The notes under the pieces were generated by a model that was given only the letters and a program-made list of their open reading frames with translations, was not told the DNA's origin and did no database searches. A stretch of 64,000 nt of DNA from JAKAGZ01 sp963748105 (lineage in GTDB: Bacteria > Bacteroidota > Ignavibacteria > Ignavibacteriales > Ignavibacteriaceae). The stretch is taken from the NCBI GenBank assembly GCA_963748105.1, contig CAVVHP010000016.1:142522-206521 (forward strand), written 5' to 3'. Below are positions 18,184-28,150 of this stretch, piece by piece. Position 1 is the stretch's first letter. The number at the start of each line of letters is the position of its first letter. The position numbers were made by a program, and so were the translations under genes.

Positions 18184-20595
18184 ATGTTTAGAAATTACCT
18201 GAAAATTGCCCTGAGGAATATCTTTAAGTATAAAGCTTATTCCTTCATAAACATCATCGGCCTCTCAATAGGGATAGCTGCATGCATCCTGATACTACTT
18301 TTTGTTAACGACGAGTTAAGTTTCGACAGGAACAACATTAATTCGGACAGGATATTCAGGGTGCATACCGATGGCCAGCTGTCCGGCCGGGAGATAAATA
18401 TAGCCTTATCTCCGCCACCTCTTGGTGAGGCCCTGACCAAGGAATTCCCTGAAGTGCTTGCATACACAAGGCTGATGCCGAACAGGAATATGCTTATCAG
18501 GTATAAGAATAATGTTTTCGTGGAAAATAATTTTTTCTGGGCTGACTCAGGTACGTTTAAAGTTTTTACGATACCTTTTCTGAAAGGGAACCCCGATAAA
18601 GCCCTTGCGGAGCCTCACACAGTTGTGCTTACAGAATCGCTTGCCAAAAAATATTTCGGCAACGAAGACCCGATGGACAAGATTATGAATTTTGAAGATG
18701 GTACACCGTATACGGTGCGGGGTGTTGTCAAAGATTGTCCCCCGAATGCGCACTGGCATTACGATATGTTCGCGTCAATGAGCAGCATCGGGCTGGCGAA
18801 TAATGACATGTGGTTTAACAACAGCTTTTTTACTTACGTGCTTCTCAACAGTAAATCTTCTGTCCATAGCCTCGAAAGCAAAATTGAAGCGTTTACAAAG
18901 AATAAGATTTCGAAAAATATATTTGAAATATTCGGGACAACATACGAAAGAATGAGAGCCAGCGGAATGAAATATGAATTCAGTTTTCAGCCGCTTACAG
19001 ACATTCACCTCAAATCGCATCTTGATTATGAAATTGAGCCGAACAGCGACATTAAGTACGTTTATATCTTTTCGTTTATCGCGCTGTTTATTCTGGTTCT
19101 TGCGTGCATAAACTTTATGAATCTTTCCACCGCCAGGGCATCGTTAAGGACAAAAGAAGTGGGGGTAAGGAAGGTGCTCGGTTCAAACAAGAAACAATTA
19201 ATAACGCAGTTTTTATTTGAATCGATGCTGATTACAGGGATTGCCGTCATTATTGCAGTCGTGTTATCGGAAATATTACTGCCTTTATTTAATTTACTTG
19301 CGGGCAAATCATTGCATACCGGGTACTTTAATAATTTTGAGGCGATTCCCGCCGTTATCTTCACGATTTTATTCTTAGGACTTCTTGCGGGGGGATATCC
19401 GGCTTTTTTCCTTTCTTCTTTCAGACCCGCTGTTGTTCTTTCCAGTAAATTAAATATTTTCAAGCGAAGCTGGCTCAGAAGTATACTGGTAGTCTTCCAG
19501 TTTGCCATTTCAATTATTTTGCTGATCGGTACTTTTATTGTTTACAGCCAGATGCAGTTTATACAGAATAAGAAACTGGGCTTTGATAAAGAGCACGTGC
19601 TTGTGATCCAGAGGGCGTGGGCTCTGGAAAACAACACTAAAGCCTTTAAAGAGGAGCTGCTTAAAAACAGCGGGATTATCAGCGCATCCAACAGTGATAA
19701 CCTGCCGGGCGAAATGTTCGGGCAGTCAGTCTTTCGCGGCAGCGGAGATGCGGCAAAACAGGATATCTTTGCCGCAATGTCCACGGATTATGATTACGCC
19801 AAAACAATGGGGCTGGAGTTATCGGAGGGGCGTTATTTTTCAAGGGAATTTCCCGCTGATACAATGAAAGTAATAATTAACCAGGCTGCCGCGGGTTTGC
19901 TTGGTTACAATGATCCCATCGGTAAAAGCATTTCCCGGGTAGGCAGTACCGATTCAACCAGGAATAAATTTACAATAATCGGCGTGCTAAAAGATTTTCA
20001 CTTTGAATCGCTTCACCAGAAGATCAGGCCCCTGTTGATTTTCCTCAACAGAAACCAGACCGCGTTTCTGCCGGTCAGAGTTTCATCATCGGACATTGCG
20101 GGTAATATTGCGCTGATTAAAAAATTATGGAAAAAATTTGTTCCTGATAAACCCCTGGAATATTATTTCCTCAATGACAGATTCGACCAGCTTTACAGGG
20201 CGGAAATAAAAACCGGCCAGATATTTACTACGTTCGCGGTAATTTCAATATTAATTGCATGCCTCGGGCTTCTCGGACTTGCATCATTTACAGCCGAAAG
20301 AAGGACGAAAGAAATAGGTATCAGGAAAGTTATGGGCGCAACAACAGGTAGAATTGTTTTTCTGCTCTCTAAGGAATTTATAAAGTGGGTACTGATAGCA
20401 AATATTATCGCCTGGCCGGTCGCATATTATTTCATGGACAACTGGCTGCAGTCATTTGCTTACAGAATTAATATCTCTATATGGATTTTCCCGGCCGCCG
20501 GATTGGTCGCTTTTATAGTTGCTCTCGTTACCGTAAGTACGCAGACATTGAAGGCTTCGCTTTCAAATCCTGTAAACGCGTTGAAATATGAATAA
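18184..20595 (+). CDS. Duplicated FtsX/MacB-type ABC permease 6
   Basis: 803 residues, intact although both neighbours are frameshifted. TM1 is about 20-43; both coupling motifs are present (KEVGVRKVLGSN and KEIGIRKVMGAT); it ends NPVNALKYE. It belongs with permeases 5, 8 and 13 in having a first periplasmic domain of about 240 residues that closes with LTDIHLKSHLDYEIEPN-type sequence just before the first FtsX helix. A 91-bp gap separates it from permease 5, without a clear promoter. Start ATG 18184 is preceded by GCGGAC and no strong Shine-Dalgarno sequence. Confidence 0.92.
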   Translation: MFRNYLKIALRNIFKYKAYSFINIIGLSIGIAACILILLFVNDELSFDRNNINSDRIFRVHTDGQLSGREINIALSPPPLGEALTKEFPEVLAYTRLMPNRNMLIRYKNNVFVENNFFWADSGTFKVFTIPFLKGNPDKALAEPHTVVLTESLAKKYFGNEDPMDKIMNFEDGTPYTVRGVVKDCPPNAHWHYDMFASMSSIGLANNDMWFNNSFFTYVLLNSKSSVHSLESKIEAFTKNKISKNIFEIFGTTYERMRASGMKYEFSFQPLTDIHLKSHLDYEIEPNSDIKYVYIFSFIALFILVLACINFMNLSTARASLRTKEVGVRKVLGSNKKQLITQFLFESMLITGIAVIIAVVLSEILLPLFNLLAGKSLHTGYFNNFEAIPAVIFTILFLGLLAGGYPAFFLSSFRPAVVLSSKLNIFKRSWLRSILVVFQFAISIILLIGTFIVYSQMQFIQNKKLGFDKEHVLVIQRAWALENNTKAFKEELLKNSGIISASNSDNLPGEMFGQSVFRGSGDAAKQDIFAAMSTDYDYAKTMGLELSEGRYFSREFPADTMKVIINQAAAGLLGYNDPIGKSISRVGSTDSTRNKFTIIGVLKDFHFESLHQKIRPLLIFLNRNQTAFLPVRVSSSDIAGNIALIKKLWKKFVPDKPLEYYFLNDRFDQLYRAEIKTGQIFTTFAVISILIACLGLLGLASFTAERRTKEIGIRKVMGATTGRIVFLLSKEFIKWVLIANIIAWPVAYYFMDNWLQSFAYRINISIWIFPAAGLVAFIVALVTVSTQTLKASLSNPVNALKYE

Positions 20596-20623
20596 TCTAA
20601 AAGATTAAAATTGGGGACGGGCG

Positions 20624-22999
20624 ATGTTAAAAAATTATTTAATTGTAGCAAGACGTAATCTCCTGAAACATCGGGTCTACGCATTTGTCAACATTCTCGG
20701 TCTGGCAGTTGGAATTATAAGCACGCTGTTTATCATTTTCTACCTGCAGTTCGAATTCAGCTTTGATAAATTTCATAAAGACGCGGATAATATCTACAGG
20801 GTCTCGATTATAACCAGCCAGGAAGGGAAGGTAGAGTAACGATTCACCGGTCTTTGTTCCGCCTGTCGGCCCGGATCTAAAGCAGGAATTCCCCGAAGTA
20901 GAACAATATACCCGTTTCTCAACCCCGCGGACAATTTATTACGACAGGGACAATAAATATTTTAAAATAACCGGGAATATTTACGCCGATTCCACCTTCT
21001 TTGAAATGTTTTCTTTTAAATTGATCTCCGGAGACGCTTCAGCAGTTTTAAAAGAACCTTATTCTGTTGTTCTTACAAAGAGCGCCGCAAAAATAATTTT
21101 TGGAGATGAAAATCCGCTCGGACAATTAGTAAAAACAGGTAATAATGAATTATTTAAGGTTACGGGTATCGCCGAAGATCCCCCCGAAAATTCGCAGATA
21201 CAGTTCAGCGCTTTGCTTTCATTCGAAAGCCTCTATAAAAATCCGAACAATTATATGGACTGGAACGGGGGAAACCAGTATTACACTTTTATTAAAACCA
21301 CCGGATAATACTTCTTCCCGGAGAATTGAACAAATAAATTACCCGGTTTTATGTGGGAGCATATCAATAAGAAACTGGCTAAGTACAGGATTGATTATAA
21401 AGCATATCTTCAGCCGCTGAGTGATATTCATTTGAAATATAACGAGCGCACACAGGCGGGACTTATCCAATATTTATATCTTTTCAGGTATAGCCTTCCT
21501 GATAATTCTTATCGCCTGTATTAATTTTGTGAATCTTTCTATTGCAAGGTCCACAAAAAGAATAAAAGAAATCGGTATGCGGAAAATACTCGGCGCGGGC
21601 AGAAAGAATTTGTTCCTGCAGTTTATCAGCGAATACATGCTTATAAGTTTAGCGGTTCTGATTGTTGTGATTGCCGGTATCGAATTATTGTTCCCATATT
21701 ATAAAAACATCGCGGGGTATTCTTTTAACAATTTAAGCCTTTACAGCCCGGGGAATATTGTGATTATAGTCGGACTCATATTCCTGGTCGGGATTGTCGC
21801 CGGCGGTTACCCGGCTATGTATTTATCCTCATTGCGGCCGGTTGAAAGCGTTAAGGGTGAGATAAAGTACGCGGCACAGGAAATTCTCTACTAAAAAATA
21901 TTCTGCTCGTCTCGCAGTTTGCAATTTCAATTGCCCTTATCATCTGCACAATATTTATTTCACAGGCAGCTTAATTTCGTCAGTTCGATAAGACCTGGGA
22001 TTTGATAAGGAAAATATCGTAGTACTGCCGCTGCTCAACGATGAATCGAAGGGAAATATATCGCAGTTGGCAAACAGCCTCTCGTCGATAAGCGGAGTTC
22101 TTAATGTCTCCGGTTCTTCTGATATTCCTTATGACAATTTCACGAGTAACGGTTATATCCCGGAAGGTTTCACTACACCCGTGATGATTCACGTACTGGA
22201 CGCGGATGGTGATTTCCTTGAGACATACGGTATAAAACTGGTGAAGGGAAGATCATTTATTCCGGGAATGTCATCAGACAGCTCGGCTTATTTGATAAAC
22301 GAGGCTTTGGCGGAGCAGCTTAACTGGAAGGACCCGATCGGGAAAATAATAGAGCGGGGCGGAAAACATAAAGTGATCGGTGTAGTCGGAAATTTTAATT
22401 ACAGTTCTTTGCGTGATAATATTGAACCTTTACTGATAACTGAGAGGCCTTACAGGAATTTATTCTCCTATGTTTCCGTAAAGATAAGTCCGGCAAATAT
22501 CAGCGGAACATTAGAGAGCGTAAAAAACAGCTGGGAATCGGTAAACCGTACATCCGTATTTGAATATTCATTCCTTTCCGATCAGATCGATCAGCTTTAC
22601 AAGCCCGAAAATAATTTCAGATCTATATTCTTCACATTCGCGTCAATTGCAATTATCCTGGCCCTGTTCGGATTGTTCAGCCTTGCGTCTTTATCAACAG
22701 AACAGAAGACAAAGGAAATCGGGATAAGGAAGGTGCTCGGCGATACTTCCGCCGGGATAACGGTGAGACTGTTGAAGGAATATTTTGTATTTATAGTAAT
22801 CGCGAACATAATTGCGTGGCCGGCGGCGTATTACTTTGTGCACGCGTGGCTGAATAATTTTGTGTACAGGATAGATATAAACTGGTTTTTGTTCCTTGCC
22901 ACAGCTTTGGTTACGCTGCTGGTCGCGATTATAACAGTAGTCTGGCAGGCTGTACGCGCGGCACTGGCCGACCCGGTTAAGTCTATCAGGTATGAGTGA
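20624..22999 (+). pseudogene. Duplicated FtsX/MacB-type permease 7, multiply frameshifted
   Basis: Permease homology runs from LKNYLIVARRNL to DPVKSIRYE but changes frame at least seven times: about 20837, 21303, 21347, 21478, 21880, 21970 and 21995. Individual fragments remain clear: the first PCD (FFEMFSFKLISGD), the first FtsX domain (NFVNLSIARSTKRIKEIGMR), and the second half intact from about 22067 with KEIGIRKVLGDT. Most changes are single extra or missing bases in short runs. This is the most damaged copy. Either it is a genuine pseudogene or the consensus is poor around 20.8-22.0 kb. It starts 29 bp after permease 6 with a usable ribosome site (GGGGACGGGCG). Confidence 0.85.
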
Positions 23000-23016
23000 G
23001 CTGTTTGTTTGAAGAT

Positions 23017-23080
23017 GTCATTCCCACGAAAGTGGGAATCGGATTCGGTTATAATGGATTCCCGTTTGCACGGGAATGAC
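23017..23080. repeat. Palindromic double-hairpin repeat
   Basis: Two adjacent hairpins, CATTCCCACGAAAGTGGGAATC and GATTCCCGTTTGCACGGGAATG, face each other so that the whole 64 bp reads GTCATTCCC...GGGAATGAC as an outer inverted repeat. This resembles the dispersed REP/MITE-like ATTCCC repeats found in many bacteria. It fills most of the 137-bp gap between permeases 7 and 8 and could form an mRNA-stabilising or attenuating stem there. No flanking target duplication was recognised. Confidence 0.7.
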
Positions 23081-23136
23081 AGAATGATTATTCCAGATAT
23101 ACTATTTTGTTATTGGAAAAATTGGCGGGTAGATCA

Positions 23137-25539
23137 ATGCTTAAGAATTATTTTAAAATCGCTTTCAGAAACCTTCTGAACCAGAAAGTCTATTCATTGA
23201 TCAACATCGCCGGGCTGGCGATCGGGATTACGTGTTTTATACTGATCTATCTCTTCGTAACGGATGAATTAAGCTACGATAAATTCAATACGAAGTACGA
23301 CCGGATTTACAGGATCATTGAAAAAGTGAATACGGAAGGGCAGGGAGAGGAATCGACCAGTAGCCCGATACCGGTCGCCCGCGCTTTGATGAACGACTAC
23401 CCGCAGTACATCGAAAGCATCGTGAGGTTTTTCAATTACCAGCAGCCGACAATTACACTGAAAGTCGGGGACAGGAAATTCAACGAAACGAGGGCATTCT
23501 TCGCCGATTCCACACTGTTTGAAATATTTGACTATAAACTCGCAGAGGGAAACCCGGATAATGCGCTCGCCGCCCCGAACTCTATAGTAATATCGAAAGA
23601 AATGGCGGAAAAATATTTCGGCTCCGTCGATCCGGTCGGTAAAATAATGAAACTGCAGGGTGTGGTGGATATCAAAGTAACCGGGGTATTCGCCGAACTG
23701 CCGACGCAATCGCACATACATTTCGACTGCCTCATCTCTTTTGGTACAGTGCATTCGCTTAACGGTCCGAATTACGGGAGGAGTTTCGTATGGAACCCGG
23801 CGTGGACGTATATCCTGTTGAAGAAAGGGGTAAAACCGGAACAGCTTGAGAATGAATTCCCGAATTTCGTAAATAAATATTATCCCGGGCTGATTAAAAA
23901 CCAGGTTGAAAATTACCTTCAGCCGCTTGGTGATATTCACCTTAAATCCAACCTTGATTACGAGATAGAACCGAACAGCGATATGAGCGTCGTTTACATC
24001 TTTTCTATTGTCGGTTTTTTAATACTGATAATAGCCTGCATAAATTTTATGAACCTGGCGACCGCGCGCTCATCCAAACGTGCGAGGGAGGTAGGTATGC
24101 GGAAGGTGCTCGGCGCGGCGCGGGGACAGCTGATAAAACAATTCCTCGGCGAATCGATACTCATCACATTTATCGCGGTTTTGATCTCGGTAGCATTAAT
24201 TAACCTATTGCTCCCGGTTTTTAACGGGCTTTCGGAAAAATCTCTTTCATTCCACGTCATCACCAGGCCTGACCTGCTGGCTGTGCTAGCCGGTGTCGGT
24301 TTGTTTGTCGGCCTTGCGGCCGGAATCTACCCCGCGTTTTTTCTTTCATCCGCTCAGCCGGTAACCACCATTAAAACCAACGTTCAGCCGAGGGGCGGCG
24401 CGGCGCTGCTTCGCAAGGTGCTCGTGGTTCTGCAATTCGGAATTTCGCTAGCGCTTATAATCGGGACGATAATTGTAGTGGAGCAGCTCGATTTCCTCCG
24501 GAACTCGGATACCGGTTTCGATAAGGAGCACGTGCTGATTGTACCGCTGAAGCCGCAGATGCTCAGGAATTTTGAATCGATCAGGAACCAGTTCCTTCTG
24601 AACAGCAATGTAGTCAACGTTACGACGATGGACGACATCCTCGGTGAGGGGCACAACACGCACGAGATTAATTACGAAGGTATGCAGCCTGGCAAATGGG
24701 TCTACCTTCCTGGACTGCAGGTTGATGACCGTTTTGTCTCTACTTTCGGATTGAAAATTATTGAAGGGCGCGATTATTCGAAGGAATTCCCGGGAGACGA
24801 TTCGCTTTCCATTCTCATAAACGAATCAATGGTTAAAAAGATGGGATGGACTCCGCAGAGAGCGATCGGGAAACGCTTTAATACATACGGCGGTCACGAG
24901 AGGGTGATAGGAGTAATTAAAGATTTCAATTTCGTCACTCTCAAACAGCCGATCGGCCCGTTCTTCATTTCACTGATCCGCCCTCAGCTCGCGTTTTTCT
25001 TCAGGAAGAATATGGCGGTAAAGATCAGGCCGGGGAACATTAAAAACACGATAAATGATCTCGAAACAAAATGGTCGGGACTCGTTCCATCAATCCCTTT
25101 TGAATTTTCATTTCTCAACGATAGGCTGAATAATCTTTACAAGGCGCAGGACAGGCTAGGCTCTCTGGTCGGTTACTTCTCTATACTCGCGATATTCATC
25201 GCCTGCCTCGGTATGTTCGCGCTCGCCTCATATTCGGTCGAGAGGAAATTTAAGGAGATCGGTATCAGGAAGGTGCTGGGAGCCACATCGGCCGAAATTG
25301 TGGGGCTACTTATGAAGGAATTCCTGGTGCTGGTGCTGCTCGCGAACATTATTACCTGGCCGGTGTCTTATTTTATCATGAACAACTGGCTGAAGGATTT
25401 TGCTTTCAGGATAGATTTCCCGTTCTGGGCGCTCGCATTGTCAGGGCTGATTACAATCATCGTTTCAATCCTTACAGTCGGGCTGCAGGCTTACAAAGCG
25501 GCCATGCTTAACCCTGTAAAATCTTTACGATATGAGTAA
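23137..25539 (+). CDS. Duplicated FtsX/MacB-type ABC permease 8
   Basis: 800 residues from ATG 23137, chosen over an in-frame TTG at 23107 because it gives the family N-terminus LKNYFKIAFRNLL. Both coupling motifs are present (REVGMRKVLGAA and KEIGIRKVLGAT). Its codons are clearly more GC-rich than those of permeases 1-3 and 9-10, so this copy has a different compositional history. The last 81 residues are almost the same as those of permease 10, 9 kb away, while the periplasmic domains differ, a sign of conversion. It closes the first tandem block. Upstream lies the hairpin repeat at 23017-23080. Confidence 0.93.
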   Translation: MLKNYFKIAFRNLLNQKVYSLINIAGLAIGITCFILIYLFVTDELSYDKFNTKYDRIYRIIEKVNTEGQGEESTSSPIPVARALMNDYPQYIESIVRFFNYQQPTITLKVGDRKFNETRAFFADSTLFEIFDYKLAEGNPDNALAAPNSIVISKEMAEKYFGSVDPVGKIMKLQGVVDIKVTGVFAELPTQSHIHFDCLISFGTVHSLNGPNYGRSFVWNPAWTYILLKKGVKPEQLENEFPNFVNKYYPGLIKNQVENYLQPLGDIHLKSNLDYEIEPNSDMSVVYIFSIVGFLILIIACINFMNLATARSSKRAREVGMRKVLGAARGQLIKQFLGESILITFIAVLISVALINLLLPVFNGLSEKSLSFHVITRPDLLAVLAGVGLFVGLAAGIYPAFFLSSAQPVTTIKTNVQPRGGAALLRKVLVVLQFGISLALIIGTIIVVEQLDFLRNSDTGFDKEHVLIVPLKPQMLRNFESIRNQFLLNSNVVNVTTMDDILGEGHNTHEINYEGMQPGKWVYLPGLQVDDRFVSTFGLKIIEGRDYSKEFPGDDSLSILINESMVKKMGWTPQRAIGKRFNTYGGHERVIGVIKDFNFVTLKQPIGPFFISLIRPQLAFFFRKNMAVKIRPGNIKNTINDLETKWSGLVPSIPFEFSFLNDRLNNLYKAQDRLGSLVGYFSILAIFIACLGMFALASYSVERKFKEIGIRKVLGATSAEIVGLLMKEFLVLVLLANIITWPVSYFIMNNWLKDFAFRIDFPFWALALSGLITIIVSILTVGLQAYKAAMLNPVKSLRYE

Positions 25540-25773
25540 AAATAACATTTAAAAACCTTTAATTTTCCAAATGCAGGTAAATTCATTATGACCATTTATC
25601 AAATTATTTTTCCATCCCGCTAAATATGTAACCATTATTGTAACAATACTTTATACTTGAACTATTATCTCTATTTTATAATTTCAGATAAGACAAAATA
25701 GAATTTCTTTTGAATTTATCGGCCTAAATTTTACCGGATTTTATCTATAATAAAAATCAAAGAATAACTTATA

Positions 25774-26931
25774 ATGCAAATTCATCTGAATCTTTGGACA
25801 GGTCTATCATTATTTGGAATAATTCAGGGGATTTTGTTAAGTGCGTTATTGTTTTCTAATAAACGCGGCAATCTGAAAGCCAACAGGATACTGGCAATAT
25901 TAATCCTGTTGTTTTCTTTAAAACTTGCTGAATTTGCCGGCTACTGGACATCGTTTTTTAATGAATTACCGCATTTGCTTTTTACTACTTATGCATTCCC
26001 GTTTCTATTTGGTGTGCTTCTCTTTTTCTATGCATCAGCATTAACAAATGACAAATGGGAATTTAAGAACTCAGACATGCTTCATTTTATCCCGTTTGTA
26101 TTGCAATCCATTATCATGCTGCGGTTTTATGCATTAAACGGCGATGTGAAAATTGAAATATTACAAAGGTTAATACAAAGTGATAATCCCATTTTATCAA
26201 CGGATTTTTATATTACAGGATTGCTGCAAAATGCTCATATGCTGATTTATTCGCTTTTGACATTGAAAATACTCAGTCTTAACAGCAGCCAAATAAGCGG
26301 GGAGGGGCTTTCAATAGAAAATATTAAATTCAAATGGATTAAAAAGCTAACTACCGGTTTTTTTATACTAATACTCCTGAATATTCTGCACCTCCTTAGT
26401 ATCCGGATTTTTGGCTATAAATATATTACGGAAACTGATGCCGTAATTATGATCTATTCGGCTGTAATGATTTATTTTATCGGCTATCTTGCATTAAAGC
26501 AGCCTGAAATAATCACAGGTATATCAAGGCTGAAAAATGGTGCCAAGTATATGAGATCTGGCCTTACAGATAAGCTGGCAGATATTTATCATAAAAAGCT
26601 TCTTGATGCTATGATAGTTGACAAGATTTTCGCTAAAAATAATTTAAGCCTGAATGATCTTTCAAATACACTTGATATACCTGCACACCATTTGTCACAG
26701 GTGTTAAATGAAAAAATTAAATTAAATTATTTTGATTTTGTAAACTACTACCGTATAGAGGAAGCAAAAAGATTATTGCAGGATACTGAATACGAACCAT
26801 ATACAATATTGACCATCGCACACGATGTAGGCTTTAATAATAAAGCTTCCTTTAATTCTGCATTTAGAAAATTTACGAAAACAACTCCTTCTCAATATCG
26901 GAAAGAAGCAAAAAGTTTACTCTCTTCATAA
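25774..26931 (+). CDS. Membrane-anchored AraC-family transcriptional regulator
   Basis: 385 residues. The N-terminal two thirds hold about seven hydrophobic helices (first about 9-28, last about 225-243). A C-terminal AraC/XylS-type double helix-turn-helix follows (about 285-380): LSLNDLSNTLDIPAHHLSQV for the first helix pair and ILTIAHDVGFNNKASFNSAF for the second, closing FTKTTPSQYRKE. This 7TM-plus-HTH_18 architecture is common in Bacteroidota, where it senses membrane or external ligands and acts locally. The gene stands alone after a 234-bp gap in which I see no element. It precedes the hydrolase cluster at 27.1-29.9 kb, its most likely target; control of the flanking permeases is also possible. 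Confidence 0.92.
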   Translation: MQIHLNLWTGLSLFGIIQGILLSALLFSNKRGNLKANRILAILILLFSLKLAEFAGYWTSFFNELPHLLFTTYAFPFLFGVLLFFYASALTNDKWEFKNSDMLHFIPFVLQSIIMLRFYALNGDVKIEILQRLIQSDNPILSTDFYITGLLQNAHMLIYSLLTLKILSLNSSQISGEGLSIENIKFKWIKKLTTGFFILILLNILHLLSIRIFGYKYITETDAVIMIYSAVMIYFIGYLALKQPEIITGISRLKNGAKYMRSGLTDKLADIYHKKLLDAMIVDKIFAKNNLSLNDLSNTLDIPAHHLSQVLNEKIKLNYFDFVNYYRIEEAKRLLQDTEYEPYTILTIAHDVGFNNKASFNSAFRKFTKTTPSQYRKEAKSLLSS

Positions 26932-27139
26932 GCTCCGGAAAGTAAATTTTTAATATTATGTAAAAATACGTTTAGATTTTCGCTTCTTTTGATAAACTTC
27001 AGGTAAAATCCTATGGTCCCTGACGACTAATTCTCTATAATTCTTTTATTCCATTCTAAAAAATAAAGTTTTGCTCTCAACTCTTTCGTGTCAGTGTATT
27101 TGTAAAGAAAGTGCACCCTTCAAAAAAAAAGGAAACTGT

Positions 27140-28060
27140 ATGAGAAAAATAATGATGCTTTTATTAATTATAATTGAGATTAATTGCCTTTCTGCACAAG
27201 AGATATCAGATAAAGCTTCAGAAGGTTTTATAGATAATAATGGTGTGAAAATTCATTACGTAACGGAAGGGGAGGGGCCCTTAATAGTTATGCTGCATGG
27301 ATTTCCTGATTACTGGTATACCTGGCGAAACCAGATGGAAGTTTTATCAAAAAACTACCAGGTTGTGGCAATTGATCTTCGCGGGTATAATAAGAGCGAT
27401 AAGCCAAAGGGTGTTGATAACTATAAGATGAGTCATCTTATAACGGATGTTTCAGCTGTCATTAAACATTTTCCCCAGGATAAAGCTATTGTTGTTGGTC
27501 ACGATTGGGGAGGTGCTATTGCATGGCAGGTGGCAATGTGGCGCCCGGAACTTGTGGAGAGACTTATAGTCCTGAGTACTCCTCATCCCAACGGACTTTT
27601 CCGGGAAATGAACTCCAACAAACAACAGCAGGAAAACAGCCGGTACGCTCGTGAATATCAGAAAAAAGATGCTTCAGATAAATTAACAGCAGAAGGGCTT
27701 GCTCATTGGGTTAAGGATGAGGCAGCTAAAAAATATTATATAGAAGCATTCAACAGATCAGATTATGAAGCGATGTTAAATTATTATAAGGCAGGTTTTC
27801 CTAAACAGGTTATGAATGACAATAATAATAGCAGGAAACAAAAGGTCATAATTACAGCTCCGCGGAAAAAAATAAAATGTTCCACTCTCGCCATATTTGG
27901 ATTAGAAGATAAAGCATTACTGCCTGCCGGGTGGAACGGAACATGGGACTGGATAGACAATGATTTTACCCTGGTTTCTATCCCCGGTGCCGGTCATTTT
28001 GTGCAGCAGGATGCCTCTGATAAGGTTACCCGAATTATAACTATGTGGTTAAAAAAATAA
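27140..28060 (+). CDS. Secreted alpha/beta hydrolase, epoxide hydrolase-like
   Basis: 306 residues from ATG 27140, which has AAAGGAAA before it and gives a signal peptide (MRKIMMLLLIIIEINCLSA, cleavage near QEIS). Epoxide hydrolase/haloalkane dehalogenase-like features follow: oxyanion motif HGFPDYWYTW, the RGYNKSDKP strand, the nucleophile elbow GHDWGG with Asp as nucleophile, and a catalytic His in GAGHFVQQD near the C-terminus. The substrate cannot be read from the sequence. The export signal means it acts outside the cytoplasm, unusual for epoxide hydrolases. It sits between the AraC regulator and a serine hydrolase on the same strand. Confidence 0.88.
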   Translation: MRKIMMLLLIIIEINCLSAQEISDKASEGFIDNNGVKIHYVTEGEGPLIVMLHGFPDYWYTWRNQMEVLSKNYQVVAIDLRGYNKSDKPKGVDNYKMSHLITDVSAVIKHFPQDKAIVVGHDWGGAIAWQVAMWRPELVERLIVLSTPHPNGLFREMNSNKQQQENSRYAREYQKKDASDKLTAEGLAHWVKDEAAKKYYIEAFNRSDYEAMLNYYKAGFPKQVMNDNNNSRKQKVIITAPRKKIKCSTLAIFGLEDKALLPAGWNGTWDWIDNDFTLVSIPGAGHFVQQDASDKVTRIITMWLKK

Positions 28061-28150
28061 TAAAAAATTAAAATATGCGTAAGCAACTTGAGCGTAAATG
28101 AGTCTAAATAAGGGAAGAACTTTTTTTATTAACACACCGGAGAATTTATT

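Noticed and set aside
13255..22999. Programmed +1 ribosomal frameshifting as a common mechanism in the broken permeases
   Set aside because: The break points have no common slippery motif, lie at different places in each gene, include losses as well as gains in permease 7, and intact paralogues have none.
23269..23940. 223-codon minus-strand frame inside permease 8
   Set aside because: It mirrors the first periplasmic domain of a clearly coding, full-length plus-strand permease, and no domain was recognised in it.
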